Shown: positions 28,358 to 37,517 of the stretch, piece by piece
Layout of the letters: each line of letters begins with the position of its first letter
Position numbering within the stretch: position 1 is the first letter of the stretch
Source of the DNA: an uncultured Lachnospiraceae bacterium
Lineage (GTDB): Bacteria; Bacillota; Clostridia; Lachnospirales; Lachnospiraceae
Length of the DNA: 50,891 nucleotides
Assembly: GCA_949743325.1 (NCBI GenBank)
Contig: CATJTQ010000101.1
Coordinates: 1-50,891, forward strand
Reading direction: 5' to 3'
Made by a program: the position numbers and the translations under genes
Notes under the pieces: model-generated
Told to the model about the DNA's origin: nothing
The model's database searches: none
What the model saw: only the letters and a program-made list of their open reading frames with translations

Positions 28358-28386
28358 TTGTATTTTCAACTAATCTATCATATAAT
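28358..28386 (+). promoter_or_regulatory. Promoter of the zinc-ribbon protein gene
   Basis: TTGTAT (28358-28363), a 17-base spacer and consensus TATAAT (28381-28386). It is followed after about 45 bases by a strong SD, CTAGGAGGTG, and ATG 28444. Confidence 0.65.
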
Positions 28387-28443
28387 TAAATTCAATATAA
28401 CCCTTTAAAATATTAACATGTTACTCACCTAGGAGGTGCTTTT

Positions 28444-30444
28444 ATGAAATGTAAGAATTGTGGCAATGAACTGAACGAAAATGATATTTTCTGTAAGGTT
28501 TGTGGTACAAAACAAGAACCTAATGAAACTGACAATACTTCATCAAATACGGCTGCAGTAGAACAGCAAAATTCCAATAATATAGTACAATATACTCCAT
28601 CCGGATTTAATCCAAACCCAATTCCGCAGGAGCCAGTTAAGAAAAAGAAACCTATTGGAAAAATAGCTGCAATTGTCTGTGGAATTATTGTTGTTGCATT
28701 AGGTGCTACCGGAATAACATTAGCAGCTACCGGACGACTTTCTAATTATGTAAACAAGACAATGTCTTCTCCAGAAGATTATTTAAAACAAGTTGCTGAA
28801 AAAAATATTGATAATTCGCTTAATTCATTTAATGAAAGTTATTCCAATGTACTTGAAAGTATGAACACTTCTAATTTAAATGGAAACTGCAAAATTGAAG
28901 TTTCAGTAGGTGATTCACTTAAACCTTTACTTAAACTATTATCACCTGAGCTTTCAAAATTGGAAAATGCAGCATTAGAAGTTAACACTTTGATTGATGG
29001 AAATTTACAAAATATGGAAATGAAAGCAAGTATCAATAATAAATCTATTGCAACACTTAAAGCAAGCCTAGATTTTGAAAATCAAGAAGCTTACATGCAA
29101 ATACCAGAACTTTCAAAAGATTATTTAGATATGTCTGACGCCATGAAAGAAATGGAAGATGAATTAGGAAGCTTCTCAACTGAATATACAAAGACACTAT
29201 CTAAAATATATTCTGTCATGCCAGATGCAGACACAATGACAAATATACTTTCTACATACACCAATATTGTATATGATAATATTGACGATGTAGAAGAAAC
29301 AACGGAAACAATTGAAGCGGATGGAATAAGCCAAAAATGTACTGCATTAACAGCTAAAATGGACAATGAGTTTATATATAACGTGGGCAGCGAAATATTA
29401 GAAACATTATCAAAAGACAAAGATATAAAGGAGATAATTGATTCTATAGACAGTGAGCTTTATGATGAATTCTCTGATGAACTGGAAGATGTTCTTGATA
29501 ATATTAAAGAGAATAAAGATGAATTTGACAATCTTGATATGGAAATGGAAACTACATTCTACATTGATTCAAAAGGTGATTTTGTCGGAGAAAAATTGAC
29601 AATAGAAGCAAATAATCAAGATATTGAAGTTATATGTATAATGCCAAAACAAGGAACAGAATTTGGATATCTTTATACACTTACAGTTAATCAAGAAGAA
29701 CTTTTCTCATTAGAAGGTAAAGGTTCCATAAAAAAAGAGATAATGAACGGAAAATTCTCATTAAGTATGAATGAAGAATTGTTAGATGGTATGGAAAGTT
29801 TGTATTCATATGATGATTTAGTAATTATTGAAATCGCAGACTTTAATATAAAAGATGCGAAAAAGGGATTATTAAATGGATCCTTTAAATTATACTCTGA
29901 TGCCATATCTACAATATCTGGCTATGAACTTATAGTAGATCTTTCTTCATCAGACAAAGAAAACTCTATTGCAATGACTTTAGCCTCAGAAGGCGAAGAA
30001 TGGGGAACTATAACTATAACTTCAGACGAAGGTAAAAAAGTGGAGCAATTAAAACCATCAAACAAAGATAAAGTCTATTCATTAAGTGATAAAAATGAAG
30101 TCAAAGAATACTTGGATAACATAGATGCCGAAGGCTTTGCGAAAAACGTTTCAGATATATCCGGATTTGATATTACAGCAGATGATGTCAATGACTTTAT
30201 TGATGATATGATGAATTCTACATCAGATTTTAGTGATGATTTAAATGATACAGATAATAATTACTACGATGATTGGGATGATACTTACAGCGACTATTAT
30301 GACTTTGATTCTGATGACATTGAAGATTTATACGGTGATAATTTTGATGATCTGATAAACAATTATCAAGATAATGACTTTACATTCAATAACAGTATAG
30401 ATAATAAGTCAAGTGATATTTATTCCCTTTATGGATGGTATTAG
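28444..30444 (+). CDS. Zinc-ribbon membrane protein with acidic exodomain
   Basis: A protein of 666 residues of unknown function. A zinc ribbon starts it (C3, C6, C17, C20). A Gln/Asn/Pro-rich linker and a single membrane segment (about 78-100) follow. The rest (about 105-666) is a large, very acidic domain with many Ser/Asp/Asn, ending in an Asp/Tyr-rich tail (DNNYYDDWDDTYSDYYDFD). The zinc ribbon should be cytoplasmic and the acidic part outside. Related ribbon-plus-membrane proteins are common in Clostridia and look like surface or sensing proteins. The tail may bind calcium or be disordered; this is inference. Confidence 0.8.
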   Translation: MKCKNCGNELNENDIFCKVCGTKQEPNETDNTSSNTAAVEQQNSNNIVQYTPSGFNPNPIPQEPVKKKKPIGKIAAIVCGIIVVALGATGITLAATGRLSNYVNKTMSSPEDYLKQVAEKNIDNSLNSFNESYSNVLESMNTSNLNGNCKIEVSVGDSLKPLLKLLSPELSKLENAALEVNTLIDGNLQNMEMKASINNKSIATLKASLDFENQEAYMQIPELSKDYLDMSDAMKEMEDELGSFSTEYTKTLSKIYSVMPDADTMTNILSTYTNIVYDNIDDVEETTETIEADGISQKCTALTAKMDNEFIYNVGSEILETLSKDKDIKEIIDSIDSELYDEFSDELEDVLDNIKENKDEFDNLDMEMETTFYIDSKGDFVGEKLTIEANNQDIEVICIMPKQGTEFGYLYTLTVNQEELFSLEGKGSIKKEIMNGKFSLSMNEELLDGMESLYSYDDLVIIEIADFNIKDAKKGLLNGSFKLYSDAISTISGYELIVDLSSSDKENSIAMTLASEGEEWGTITITSDEGKKVEQLKPSNKDKVYSLSDKNEVKEYLDNIDAEGFAKNVSDISGFDITADDVNDFIDDMMNSTSDFSDDLNDTDNNYYDDWDDTYSDYYDFDSDDIEDLYGDNFDDLINNYQDNDFTFNNSIDNKSSDIYSLYGWY

Positions 30445-30510
30445 TACTTTACAGATAGTCATCAATATTATTCAGACAACGATCAATTAAAACATAGACA
30501 CTAAATATAT

Positions 30511-30581
30511 TATAATATCTACCTCACAGCAAGCTGACAAAGCATTAAGTTGGATATGCAGCAAAACTGTGAGGTACTTTT
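30511..30581 (+). terminator. Branched hairpin with T-run: terminator or small RNA
   Basis: TACCTCACAG (30520-30529) pairs perfectly with CTGTGAGGTA (30567-30576), then CTTTTT. Inside, GCT/AGC and GCAT/ATGC form a second stem. It lies 75 bp after the zinc-ribbon gene and is best read as its terminator. A TATAAT at 30511-30516, positioned to start RNA at the base of the stem, makes a separate RNA of about 60 bases possible; the -35 is weak. Confidence 0.65.
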
Positions 30582-30712
30582 TAATTGTCTTAAAAAATGT
30601 AAATATCTTCTAAATCACGACAGTCTACTGCCGACGATAAAAAACACTCAGCAATACTAAGCTTATTTATTTAAAAACTTCTAAGTTCTATTCAAATATT
30701 GAACTCTAAATA

Positions 30713-31414
30713 TTATTTACCATACTCTTTTATCTCAATTGATGAAATAACAATATCTTCCAATGGTTTATCTTGCCCATTCGTTTTAGCTTCTGCTATT
30801 TTATCAACAATATCCATGCCGTCAGTAACCTGTCCAAATACTGTATATTTACCTACTAAATGCGGTGTACCGCCAAACTCTTCAAACATAGCCTCTTGCT
30901 CTTGTGTCATAGCTCCGTTTATTACAGTATCTAAATTTGAAGATTTAGCCTGAACAATGAAAAACTGGCTTCCATTACTATTTGATGTTCCTCTATTTGC
31001 CATACAAAGCGCTCCACGAATAGGAAGCATATTATCTACTATCTCATTTTCAAATGAACCGCCCCAAATACTTTCACCACCCATTCCAGTACCATCAGGA
31101 TCTCCGCTCTGAATCATAAAATCATTGATTACCCTGTGAAAAATAACACCATCATAGTAACCATCTTTTGCATGTTTAACAAAATTTTCCACCGCTTTAG
31201 GAGCAGCATTCTTAAATAATCTTACCTCTATATCCCCCAAGTCCTTTATGTGAAAAACTGCAATAGTATCTCCCTTTCTTGGCTTATCTGTCTGTACTTC
31301 TGTACTTTTATCTCCTGTCGGCTCAGGTATATCAGCTTTGCCGCAACCAGTTATACAAAAGCAGAACATAAGAACAATAATTGGTATAAAAATTTTCTTT
31401 ATTTTACCCAACAT
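30713..31414 (-). CDS. Cyclophilin-type peptidyl-prolyl isomerase lipoprotein
   Basis: Membrane-anchored foldase of 233 residues. The N-terminus is a lipoprotein signal peptide with the lipobox ITGC, so the mature protein is attached outside the membrane. The cyclophilin domain (about 48-230) has the active-site FHRVINDFMIQSGD and GTSNSNGSQFFI, plus VFGQVTDGMDIVDKIAE. ATG 31414 is preferred, because AAAAAGGTGGG lies upstream; an in-frame GTG three codons earlier overlaps that SD. It probably assists folding of exported proteins. Confidence 0.92.
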   Translation of the reverse strand: MLGKIKKIFIPIIVLMFCFCITGCGKADIPEPTGDKSTEVQTDKPRKGDTIAVFHIKDLGDIEVRLFKNAAPKAVENFVKHAKDGYYDGVIFHRVINDFMIQSGDPDGTGMGGESIWGGSFENEIVDNMLPIRGALCMANRGTSNSNGSQFFIVQAKSSNLDTVINGAMTQEQEAMFEEFGGTPHLVGKYTVFGQVTDGMDIVDKIAEAKTNGQDKPLEDIVISSIEIKEYGK

Positions 31415-31549
31415 AATTCCCACCTTTTTACGTTATTTTTTATTTAACTATTAAATATTTTTAATTTTAATTTCATTATTAACTATAAATAATACTTTTA
31501 ATTAAAATATTTATACAGTAAACTAGCAAATTTTAAAGTTTATTATATG

Positions 31550-31590
31550 AAAATCACTGCAGACAAATAAATCTTTCTGCCTACAGTGAC
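31550..31590 (-). terminator. Terminator of nifJ
   Basis: TCACTG (31554-31559) pairs with CAGTGA (31584-31589); an inner CAGA/TCTG continues the stem past a bulge. On the minus strand the 3' side is followed by TTTT. It lies 35 bases after the nifJ stop. Confidence 0.65.
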
Positions 31591-31624
31591 TCTTTAAAAC
31601 ACAACTTATATTTTACATTTATTA

Positions 31625-34600
31625 TTATTTATAAAGTTCTACAAGCTTTAACAGATGCTCATATCTCTCTTTTGCAGCCTTCTCTGATGCGGCAAACAAT
31701 TTCTCAGCTCTATCAGGGAATGAACGTTTCAGGCGGCTATAACGAGTCTCGTTATTAAGAAACTCTTGATAAGTGCCATCACCTGGTTTAGAAGTGAGTG
31801 TAAACGGATTCTTTCCTTCTGCTTTAAGCGCCGGATTAAATGAGAAAAGATTCCAATATCCAGCCGCTACTGCCGCTTTCATCTCATCTTGGCAATGATT
31901 CATGCCACCTTTAACTCCATGAAGTTCACATGGTGCATAGCCGATAATAAGTGATGGTCCATTATATGCCTCTGCCTCTGCAATAACCTTAACAGCTTGT
32001 GCAGGATTAGCTCCAAGAGCTATCTGTGCTACATACACATAACCATAACTCATGGCAATCTCAGCAAGACTCTTCTTTCCAATATCCTTACCTGCTGCTG
32101 CAAACTGACAAACTTCGCCTATATTAGAAGCTTTAGAAGCCTGACCACCTGTATTAGAATACATCTCTGTATCAAATACCATAACGTTTACATTCTCTCC
32201 TGCTGCTAATACATGATCAAGACCGCCGAAACCAATATCATAAGCCCATCCGTCTCCACCAAAAATCCATACAGATTTCTTAGCAAGGTAATCCTTTTTA
32301 TCAAGAACAGCCTTTGATTTTTCACATCCTGACTGAGCTGATTTTTCTAACTCTGCTATAAGAGCTTTTGTTGCAGGAGTATTTTCTTTTGTATTTTCTT
32401 TTGTTTCCATAAACTTAGCTACTGCTTCTTTTAATTCATTGCTGGCTTTATCAGACTCAGCAATCTCCTCTACAAGAGCAATTGCCTGTTCACGAAGAGT
32501 TTTCTGTCCAAGATACATACCAAATCCATGTTCTGCATTATCTTCAAACAATGAGTTAGACCAAGCTGGACCTTTCAAAGAATCTTTATTTACTGTATAC
32601 GGCGATGTAGCTGCAGGACCTCCCCAGATTGAAGAACAACCTGTTGCATTAGACACATACATCTGTTCGCCGAACAACTGTGTAACAAGCCTTGCATATG
32701 AAGTTTCTGCACATCCTGCACAGCTTCCTGAGAACTCTAAGAGCGGCTGATTAAATTGTGAACCTTTAACTGTTGTATCAGCCGGAACCCCTGGTTTTTT
32801 GCTTACATTAGCAACAAGATAGTCAAATACCTGCTGTTCGTCAGCTTCCTGTTCCTGCGGAACCATCTCAATTGCCTTAACCGGACACACTGTAACACAT
32901 TCTCCACATCCCATACAGTCTAACGGAGAAACGCTTAAAGTATATTTAAATTCACCAGCCTTAGGTTTTGTATCTGCAAGTTTAATATTTTCCGGAGCAG
33001 CTTTTACTTCATCATCACTAAGCATAAATGGACGTATTGTAGCATGTGAACAAACAAAAGCACAATTATTACACTGTATACATTTCTCTGAATCCCATGT
33101 AGGAACCATAACTGCAGTTCCTCTCTTTTCATATGCAGAAGCACCAGTCTCAAACTGTCCATCAGCAATATCTTTAAATGCAGATACCGGCAAACTATCT
33201 CCATCCATAAGAGAAATAGGATTAAGGAGTTCTTTAACCATCTTAACTGTTCCAGGACGTCCTGAAATATCTGCTGGTATGGTATCATCTTCAGGATTAG
33301 CCCAACTTGAAGGTATCTCTACCTTATGAACAGCATCTACACCAGCGTCAATTGCTTTATAGTTCATCTCTACTATAGCGTCACCTTTTTTACCATATGA
33401 TTTCTTTGCTGCGGCTTTCATAAACTCAACTGCATCATCAATAGGCATAACATTTGCTAATTTAAAAAATGCCGATTGCAGAATGGTATTAGTCCTCTTG
33501 CCCATTCCAATTTCAATAGCTTTATCTATAGCATTAATTGTGTACAATTGAATATTATTTTCAGCAATATATTTTTTTGCCGCTGCCGGCATATGTTTGT
33601 CTAACTCCTCATCTGTCCACTGGCAGTTAATCATAAATGTTCCACCAGGTTTTACATCTTGAACCATCTTATAACCTTTTACTACATAAGATGGATTATG
33701 ACAGGCAACAAAATCCGCTTGGTTAATATAGTATGGGCTCTTAATTGGCTTATCACCAAAACGAAGATGAGATATTGTGATACCGCCTGTCTTTTTTGAG
33801 TCATACTGGAAATATGCCTGAATATATTTATCTGTGTGATCTCCAATTATCTTAGTTGAATTCTTATTCGCTCCTACAGTACCATCACCGCCAAGTCCCC
33901 AGAATTTACACTCTACAGTACCCTTAGCTGAAGTAATTGGCGCTGGTTTTATCTCAGGAAGGCTAAGATCAGTAACATCGTCTACAATACCAATTGTAAA
34001 ACGTTTCTTTGGCTCATCTTTCTCTAATTCCTTATAAACAGCAAACACACTTGAAGGCGGTGTATCCTTGGAACCAAGTCCGTAGCGTCCTCCTGTCAAT
34101 ATAATATCATCCATTCCAGCTTCACGAAGAGTAGCTGCAACATCAAGATAAAGTGGTTCACCTAATGAACCAGGCTCCTTAGTTCGGTCAAGAACTGCAA
34201 TTTTCTTTACAGTCTTTGGAATAACTTTTAAAAGTCCATTTTGTACCCACGGACGGTAAAGACGAACTTTAATTAAACCAACCTTCTCGCCTGCTGCAGT
34301 AAGATAATCAATAACTTCCTCTGCAACATCACAAATTGAACCCATTGCAATAATTACTCTATCTGCATCAGCTGCACCATAATAATTAAATAGATCATAA
34401 TCGGTGCCAAGCTTTTCATTAATTTTCTTCATATACTTCTCTACAACAGCAGGAAGCGCCTCATAAACAGTATTACAAGCTTCACGATGTTGGAAGAACA
34501 CATCTCCATTTTCATGTGAACCACGCATAGCCGGATGCTCTGGGTTGAGTGCATGATCTCGGAAAGCCTTAACAGCATCCATATTGCACATTTCTTTTAA

Positions 34601-35170
34601 ATCTTCATAATCCCACTTCTCAATCTTTTGAATTTCATGAGAAGTACGGAAACCATCAAAAAAGTTAATAAATGGAACCTTACCTTCAATTGCAGACAAA
34701 TGAGCCACCGGGCTTAAATCCATAACTTCCTGTGGATTAGTCTCCGCTAGCATAGCAAAACCTGTCTGACGGCAGGCATACACATCACTATGATCGCCAA
34801 AAATATTAAGAGACTGTGTAGCAACAGTCCTTGCTGATACATCAAATACGCAAGGCAATTGCTCAGCTGCTATTTTATACATATTAGGTATCATAAGTAA
34901 AAGACCTTGTGATGCCGTAAATGTTGTTGTAATTGCACCCGCTGCAAGGGAACCATGTACTGTACCTGACGCTCCCGCCTCCGACTGCATCTCTACTACT
35001 TTAACTGTATTTCCAAAAATGTTCTTAAGCCCCTGTGCAGACCACTGGTCAACAAAATCAGCCATTGGACTAGATGGGGTAATAGGATAGATACTTGCAA
35101 CTTCTGTAAAAGCATAAGCTACATGAGCAGCTGCCTGATTTCCATCCATAGATTGTTTAGCTCTAGACAT
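31625..35170 (-). CDS. nifJ: Pyruvate:ferredoxin (flavodoxin) oxidoreductase, single chain
   Basis: Converts pyruvate and CoA to acetyl-CoA and CO2, reducing ferredoxin; central to anaerobic sugar fermentation. The 1181 residues have the domains in the usual fused order: N-terminal alpha-like domain (AYAFTEVASIYPITPSSPM), gamma-like domain (about 420-630, GLGGDGTVGANKNS), a two-cluster ferredoxin domain (CIQCNNCAFVC and CMGCGECVTVC, about 690-770) and the TPP-binding beta-like domain (GGDGWAYDIGFGGLDH) with a further cluster cysteine set including CSGCAET. The SD GGAGG precedes ATG 35170. It is divergent from porCDAB. Confidence 0.97.
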   Translation of the reverse strand: MSRAKQSMDGNQAAAHVAYAFTEVASIYPITPSSPMADFVDQWSAQGLKNIFGNTVKVVEMQSEAGASGTVHGSLAAGAITTTFTASQGLLLMIPNMYKIAAEQLPCVFDVSARTVATQSLNIFGDHSDVYACRQTGFAMLAETNPQEVMDLSPVAHLSAIEGKVPFINFFDGFRTSHEIQKIEKWDYEDLKEMCNMDAVKAFRDHALNPEHPAMRGSHENGDVFFQHREACNTVYEALPAVVEKYMKKINEKLGTDYDLFNYYGAADADRVIIAMGSICDVAEEVIDYLTAAGEKVGLIKVRLYRPWVQNGLLKVIPKTVKKIAVLDRTKEPGSLGEPLYLDVAATLREAGMDDIILTGGRYGLGSKDTPPSSVFAVYKELEKDEPKKRFTIGIVDDVTDLSLPEIKPAPITSAKGTVECKFWGLGGDGTVGANKNSTKIIGDHTDKYIQAYFQYDSKKTGGITISHLRFGDKPIKSPYYINQADFVACHNPSYVVKGYKMVQDVKPGGTFMINCQWTDEELDKHMPAAAKKYIAENNIQLYTINAIDKAIEIGMGKRTNTILQSAFFKLANVMPIDDAVEFMKAAAKKSYGKKGDAIVEMNYKAIDAGVDAVHKVEIPSSWANPEDDTIPADISGRPGTVKMVKELLNPISLMDGDSLPVSAFKDIADGQFETGASAYEKRGTAVMVPTWDSEKCIQCNNCAFVCSHATIRPFMLSDDEVKAAPENIKLADTKPKAGEFKYTLSVSPLDCMGCGECVTVCPVKAIEMVPQEQEADEQQVFDYLVANVSKKPGVPADTTVKGSQFNQPLLEFSGSCAGCAETSYARLVTQLFGEQMYVSNATGCSSIWGGPAATSPYTVNKDSLKGPAWSNSLFEDNAEHGFGMYLGQKTLREQAIALVEEIAESDKASNELKEAVAKFMETKENTKENTPATKALIAELEKSAQSGCEKSKAVLDKKDYLAKKSVWIFGGDGWAYDIGFGGLDHVLAAGENVNVMVFDTEMYSNTGGQASKASNIGEVCQFAAAGKDIGKKSLAEIAMSYGYVYVAQIALGANPAQAVKVIAEAEAYNGPSLIIGYAPCELHGVKGGMNHCQDEMKAAVAAGYWNLFSFNPALKAEGKNPFTLTSKPGDGTYQEFLNNETRYSRLKRSFPDRAEKLFAASEKAAKERYEHLLKLVELYK

Positions 35171-35219
35171 TACTTTTCCTCCTTTATGCTATAATGGGGT
35201 CAAGGCCCACTCTAAATTG

Positions 35220-35248
35220 ATTTTATCATTTATTTAATTTAATGTAAA
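35220..35248 (-). promoter_or_regulatory. nifJ promoter
   Basis: On the minus strand: TTTACA (35248-35243), a 17-base spacer, TAAAAT (35225-35220). Transcription would begin about 40 bases before the nifJ ATG. Confidence 0.65.
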
Positions 35249-35265
35249 GTTTAATTATTTAACAA
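35248..35265. promoter_or_regulatory. Candidate Rex-like operator
   Basis: The 18-mer matches 15 of 18 positions of the clostridial Rex pattern TTGTTAANNNNTTAACAA, counting the four N positions: the right half TTAACAA is perfect and the left half is only TTAA. It abuts the nifJ -35. A separate TTGTTAA half-site lies at 35279-35285. The region is AT-rich, so chance matches are likely. Confidence 0.25.
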
Positions 35266-35355
35266 ATTAAGAAAGCTTTTGTTAATTATATACCTTTTTA
35301 TAACATATTTTCCATATTTTATATGCATTACTTATATATGTCGAACATGGAATAC

Positions 35356-35384
35356 TTGACGAATTTTACCACTAATGATAAAAT
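35356..35384 (+). promoter_or_regulatory. porCDAB promoter
   Basis: TTGACG (35356-35361), a 17-base spacer and TAAAAT (35379-35384). A leader of about 45 bases ends in the SD AGAGGAGG before ATG 35435. Confidence 0.75.
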
Positions 35385-35434
35385 TAATAATAGTGTTTTT
35401 AAATATTTTTTAATATTAAGAGGAGGATAAACCA

Positions 35435-36010
35435 ATGAGTAACATGTTAGAAATACGCTGGCATGGCCGCGGTGGTCAAGGTGCTAAAACAGCCTCTTTA
35501 TTACTTGCTGAAGCTGCATTTGACACCGGAAAATACATCCAAGGCTTCCCAGAATATGGTCCTGAGAGAATGGGGGCACCAATTACTGCCTACAACCGAA
35601 TCAGTGATGATGTAATTACTATACACTCGAACATATATGAACCTGACTATGTAGTCGTTGTTGATGAGACTTTAATTGATGTTGTTGATGTTGCAGCAGG
35701 AGCAAAGGATACTGGTGCTATTATTATTAATTCCGAGAAAGAACCAACGGATTTTGCAGATAAAATACCTAATTATAAAGGAAAAATTTATACAATTGAT
35801 GCAAAAAAAATCTCTTTAGAGACTCTTGGAAGATATTTTCCAAATACTCCAATGCTGGGCGCAGTTGTAAAAATTTCTGGTGTAATGCCTGAAGATACTT
35901 TTGTTGAAGCTATGGAAAAATCTTTCAATCATAAATTTAAAACTAAACCAACTGTAATTGCACCTAATATGGAAGCGGTAAAACGAGCTTTAAAGGAGGT
36001 TAAAGGTTAA
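35435..36010 (+). CDS. porC: 2-oxoacid:ferredoxin oxidoreductase, gamma subunit
   Basis: Gamma subunit of a four-subunit 2-oxoacid oxidoreductase, 191 residues. It shows the GRGGQGAKTASLLLAEA motif (about 11-27), GPERMGAPI and a C-terminal LGAVVKISG, all typical of PorC/VorC. The stop overlaps the start of the delta subunit by one base (TAATG). With porD, porA and porB it makes a complete set in the order gamma-delta-alpha-beta. Pyruvate is the likely substrate, but branched-chain or 2-oxoglutarate forms share this layout. Confidence 0.92.
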   Translation: MSNMLEIRWHGRGGQGAKTASLLLAEAAFDTGKYIQGFPEYGPERMGAPITAYNRISDDVITIHSNIYEPDYVVVVDETLIDVVDVAAGAKDTGAIIINSEKEPTDFADKIPNYKGKIYTIDAKKISLETLGRYFPNTPMLGAVVKISGVMPEDTFVEAMEKSFNHKFKTKPTVIAPNMEAVKRALKEVKG

Positions 36011-36330
36011 TGGCTGTAGATAAAGAAAAATGGATTGTTGATCCACTCACGCCATGGCAGGAGACAACCCCAGGAGGTTTAATCCCTACAGGCGGCAATG
36101 CAAAATATTACATAACAGGCGGATGGAGAGCAAATCATCCTGTATTTGACACAGAGAAGTGCAAAGACTGCAGATTATGTTTTCCTGTATGTCCAGATTC
36201 TTCAATATTGATAGACAAAGAAACAAACAAAATGTCAGGTATCGACTATGAACACTGTAAAGGATGTGGTATCTGTGCTAATACTTGTCCTTTCGGTGCA
36301 CTTACAATGGAAGAAGGAGGTCAACCATAA
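36010..36330 (+). CDS. porD: 2-oxoacid:ferredoxin oxidoreductase, delta subunit (ferredoxin)
   Basis: Electron-carrying subunit of 106 residues with two [4Fe-4S] sites: CKDCRLCFPVC (about 56-66) and CKGCGICANTC (about 85-95), each followed by proline-containing ends as in ferredoxins. The N-terminal 50 residues are the usual Por delta extension. It overlaps its neighbours on both sides by one base (TAATG), so all subunits are translated together. Confidence 0.93.
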   Translation: MAVDKEKWIVDPLTPWQETTPGGLIPTGGNAKYYITGGWRANHPVFDTEKCKDCRLCFPVCPDSSILIDKETNKMSGIDYEHCKGCGICANTCPFGALTMEEGGQP

Positions 36331-37505
36331 TGGGAAAACGCGATAAATTATCAGGAAACGAAGCCGTTGCAATTGCAATGCGCCAAATAAATCCGGGAGT
36401 TGTAGCTGCATTTCCTATTACTCCTTCAACTGAAGTTCCTCAATACTTTGCAAGCTTCGTAAATGACGGTCTTGTTGACACCGAATTTATTCCGGTTGAA
36501 TCTGAACACTCTGCTATGTCTGCTTCAATCGCTGCGTCTGCTGCCGGTGTAAGAACAATGACTGCTACTTCATCAAATGGTTTGTCATATATGTATGAAA
36601 TGCTTTACATAGCTTCAATGAGCAGAACTCCTGTCATATTAAATTGTGTAAACAGAACAGTGTCTGGTCCTTTAAATATACATTGTGACCACGGTGATTC
36701 TATGGGAGCAAGAGATTCCGGCTGGATTCAAGTTTATTCTGAAACTAATCAAGAGGCATATGATAATTTAATTATAGGTACCAAAGTAGCAGAAGACCCA
36801 TCAGTAATGCTTCCGTTTATGAATTGTTATGATGGCTTTATTACCTCACACTCTGTTGAAAATATTGAATTAATTGATGATTCTGATGTAAAAAAATTCG
36901 TAGGTGAATATGAGCCTGCTCATGCTTTATTAAAAAACACCTGTGCATTCGGACCTTTTGATTCTCAGTTATACTATTATGAACATAAACGTCATCAGGC
37001 AGAAGGCATGAAAAATGCAAAAGCCGCAATCATAAAATATTCTAAAGAATTCGAAAAAATAACAGGCAGAAAATATAATTTATTTGAAGAATATAAATTA
37101 GATGACGCAGAAATTGCACTCGTTATTATCGGTTCATCAGCAGGAACTGCCAAATTTGTTGCCAATAGATTAAGAGATAAGGGAATAAAAGCTGGTGTTC
37201 TTAAAATTAGAGCATTCCGTCCATTCCCATTTGATGAAATTGGTGCTGTACTAAAAAATCTCAAAGCAATAGCTGTCATGGATAAATGTACAAGTTTAAA
37301 TGATGCAGGCGGACCATTATTCCTTGAGGTAAGAAGTGCATTATTTGATCAGCCTTTGCATCCGCATACAGTAAATTATCTTTACGGACTTGGCGGTCGT
37401 GATGTAAAAGCAGGTGATTTAGAATCTGTTTATATGGATTTAATTAAAATAATAGAAACTGGCGAAACTGGTAATGTGCATCGTTATCTTGGTTTAGTAG
37501 AATAG
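36330..37505 (+). CDS. porA: 2-oxoacid:ferredoxin oxidoreductase, alpha subunit
   Basis: Alpha subunit of 391 residues. The start is ATG 36330, one base inside the porD stop, with AAGAAGGAGG upstream; the frame extends 15 codons upstream into porD, which I discard. It shows GNEAVAIAMRQI, AAFPITPSTEVPQ, VESEHSAMSASIAASAAG and SSNGLSYMYE, and it keeps the large domain II (SSAGTAKFVANRLRDKG). It lacks fused ferredoxin or TPP domains, as expected for the four-subunit form. Confidence 0.94.
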   Translation: MGKRDKLSGNEAVAIAMRQINPGVVAAFPITPSTEVPQYFASFVNDGLVDTEFIPVESEHSAMSASIAASAAGVRTMTATSSNGLSYMYEMLYIASMSRTPVILNCVNRTVSGPLNIHCDHGDSMGARDSGWIQVYSETNQEAYDNLIIGTKVAEDPSVMLPFMNCYDGFITSHSVENIELIDDSDVKKFVGEYEPAHALLKNTCAFGPFDSQLYYYEHKRHQAEGMKNAKAAIIKYSKEFEKITGRKYNLFEEYKLDDAEIALVIIGSSAGTAKFVANRLRDKGIKAGVLKIRAFRPFPFDEIGAVLKNLKAIAVMDKCTSLNDAGGPLFLEVRSALFDQPLHPHTVNYLYGLGGRDVKAGDLESVYMDLIKIIETGETGNVHRYLGLVE

Positions 37506-37517
37506 GAGGTACTAGTA

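Noticed and set aside
30300-30440. Asp/Tyr-rich tail as a CRISPR-like or tandem DNA repeat
   Set aside because: The codons vary and no fixed period is present; it is low-complexity protein sequence.
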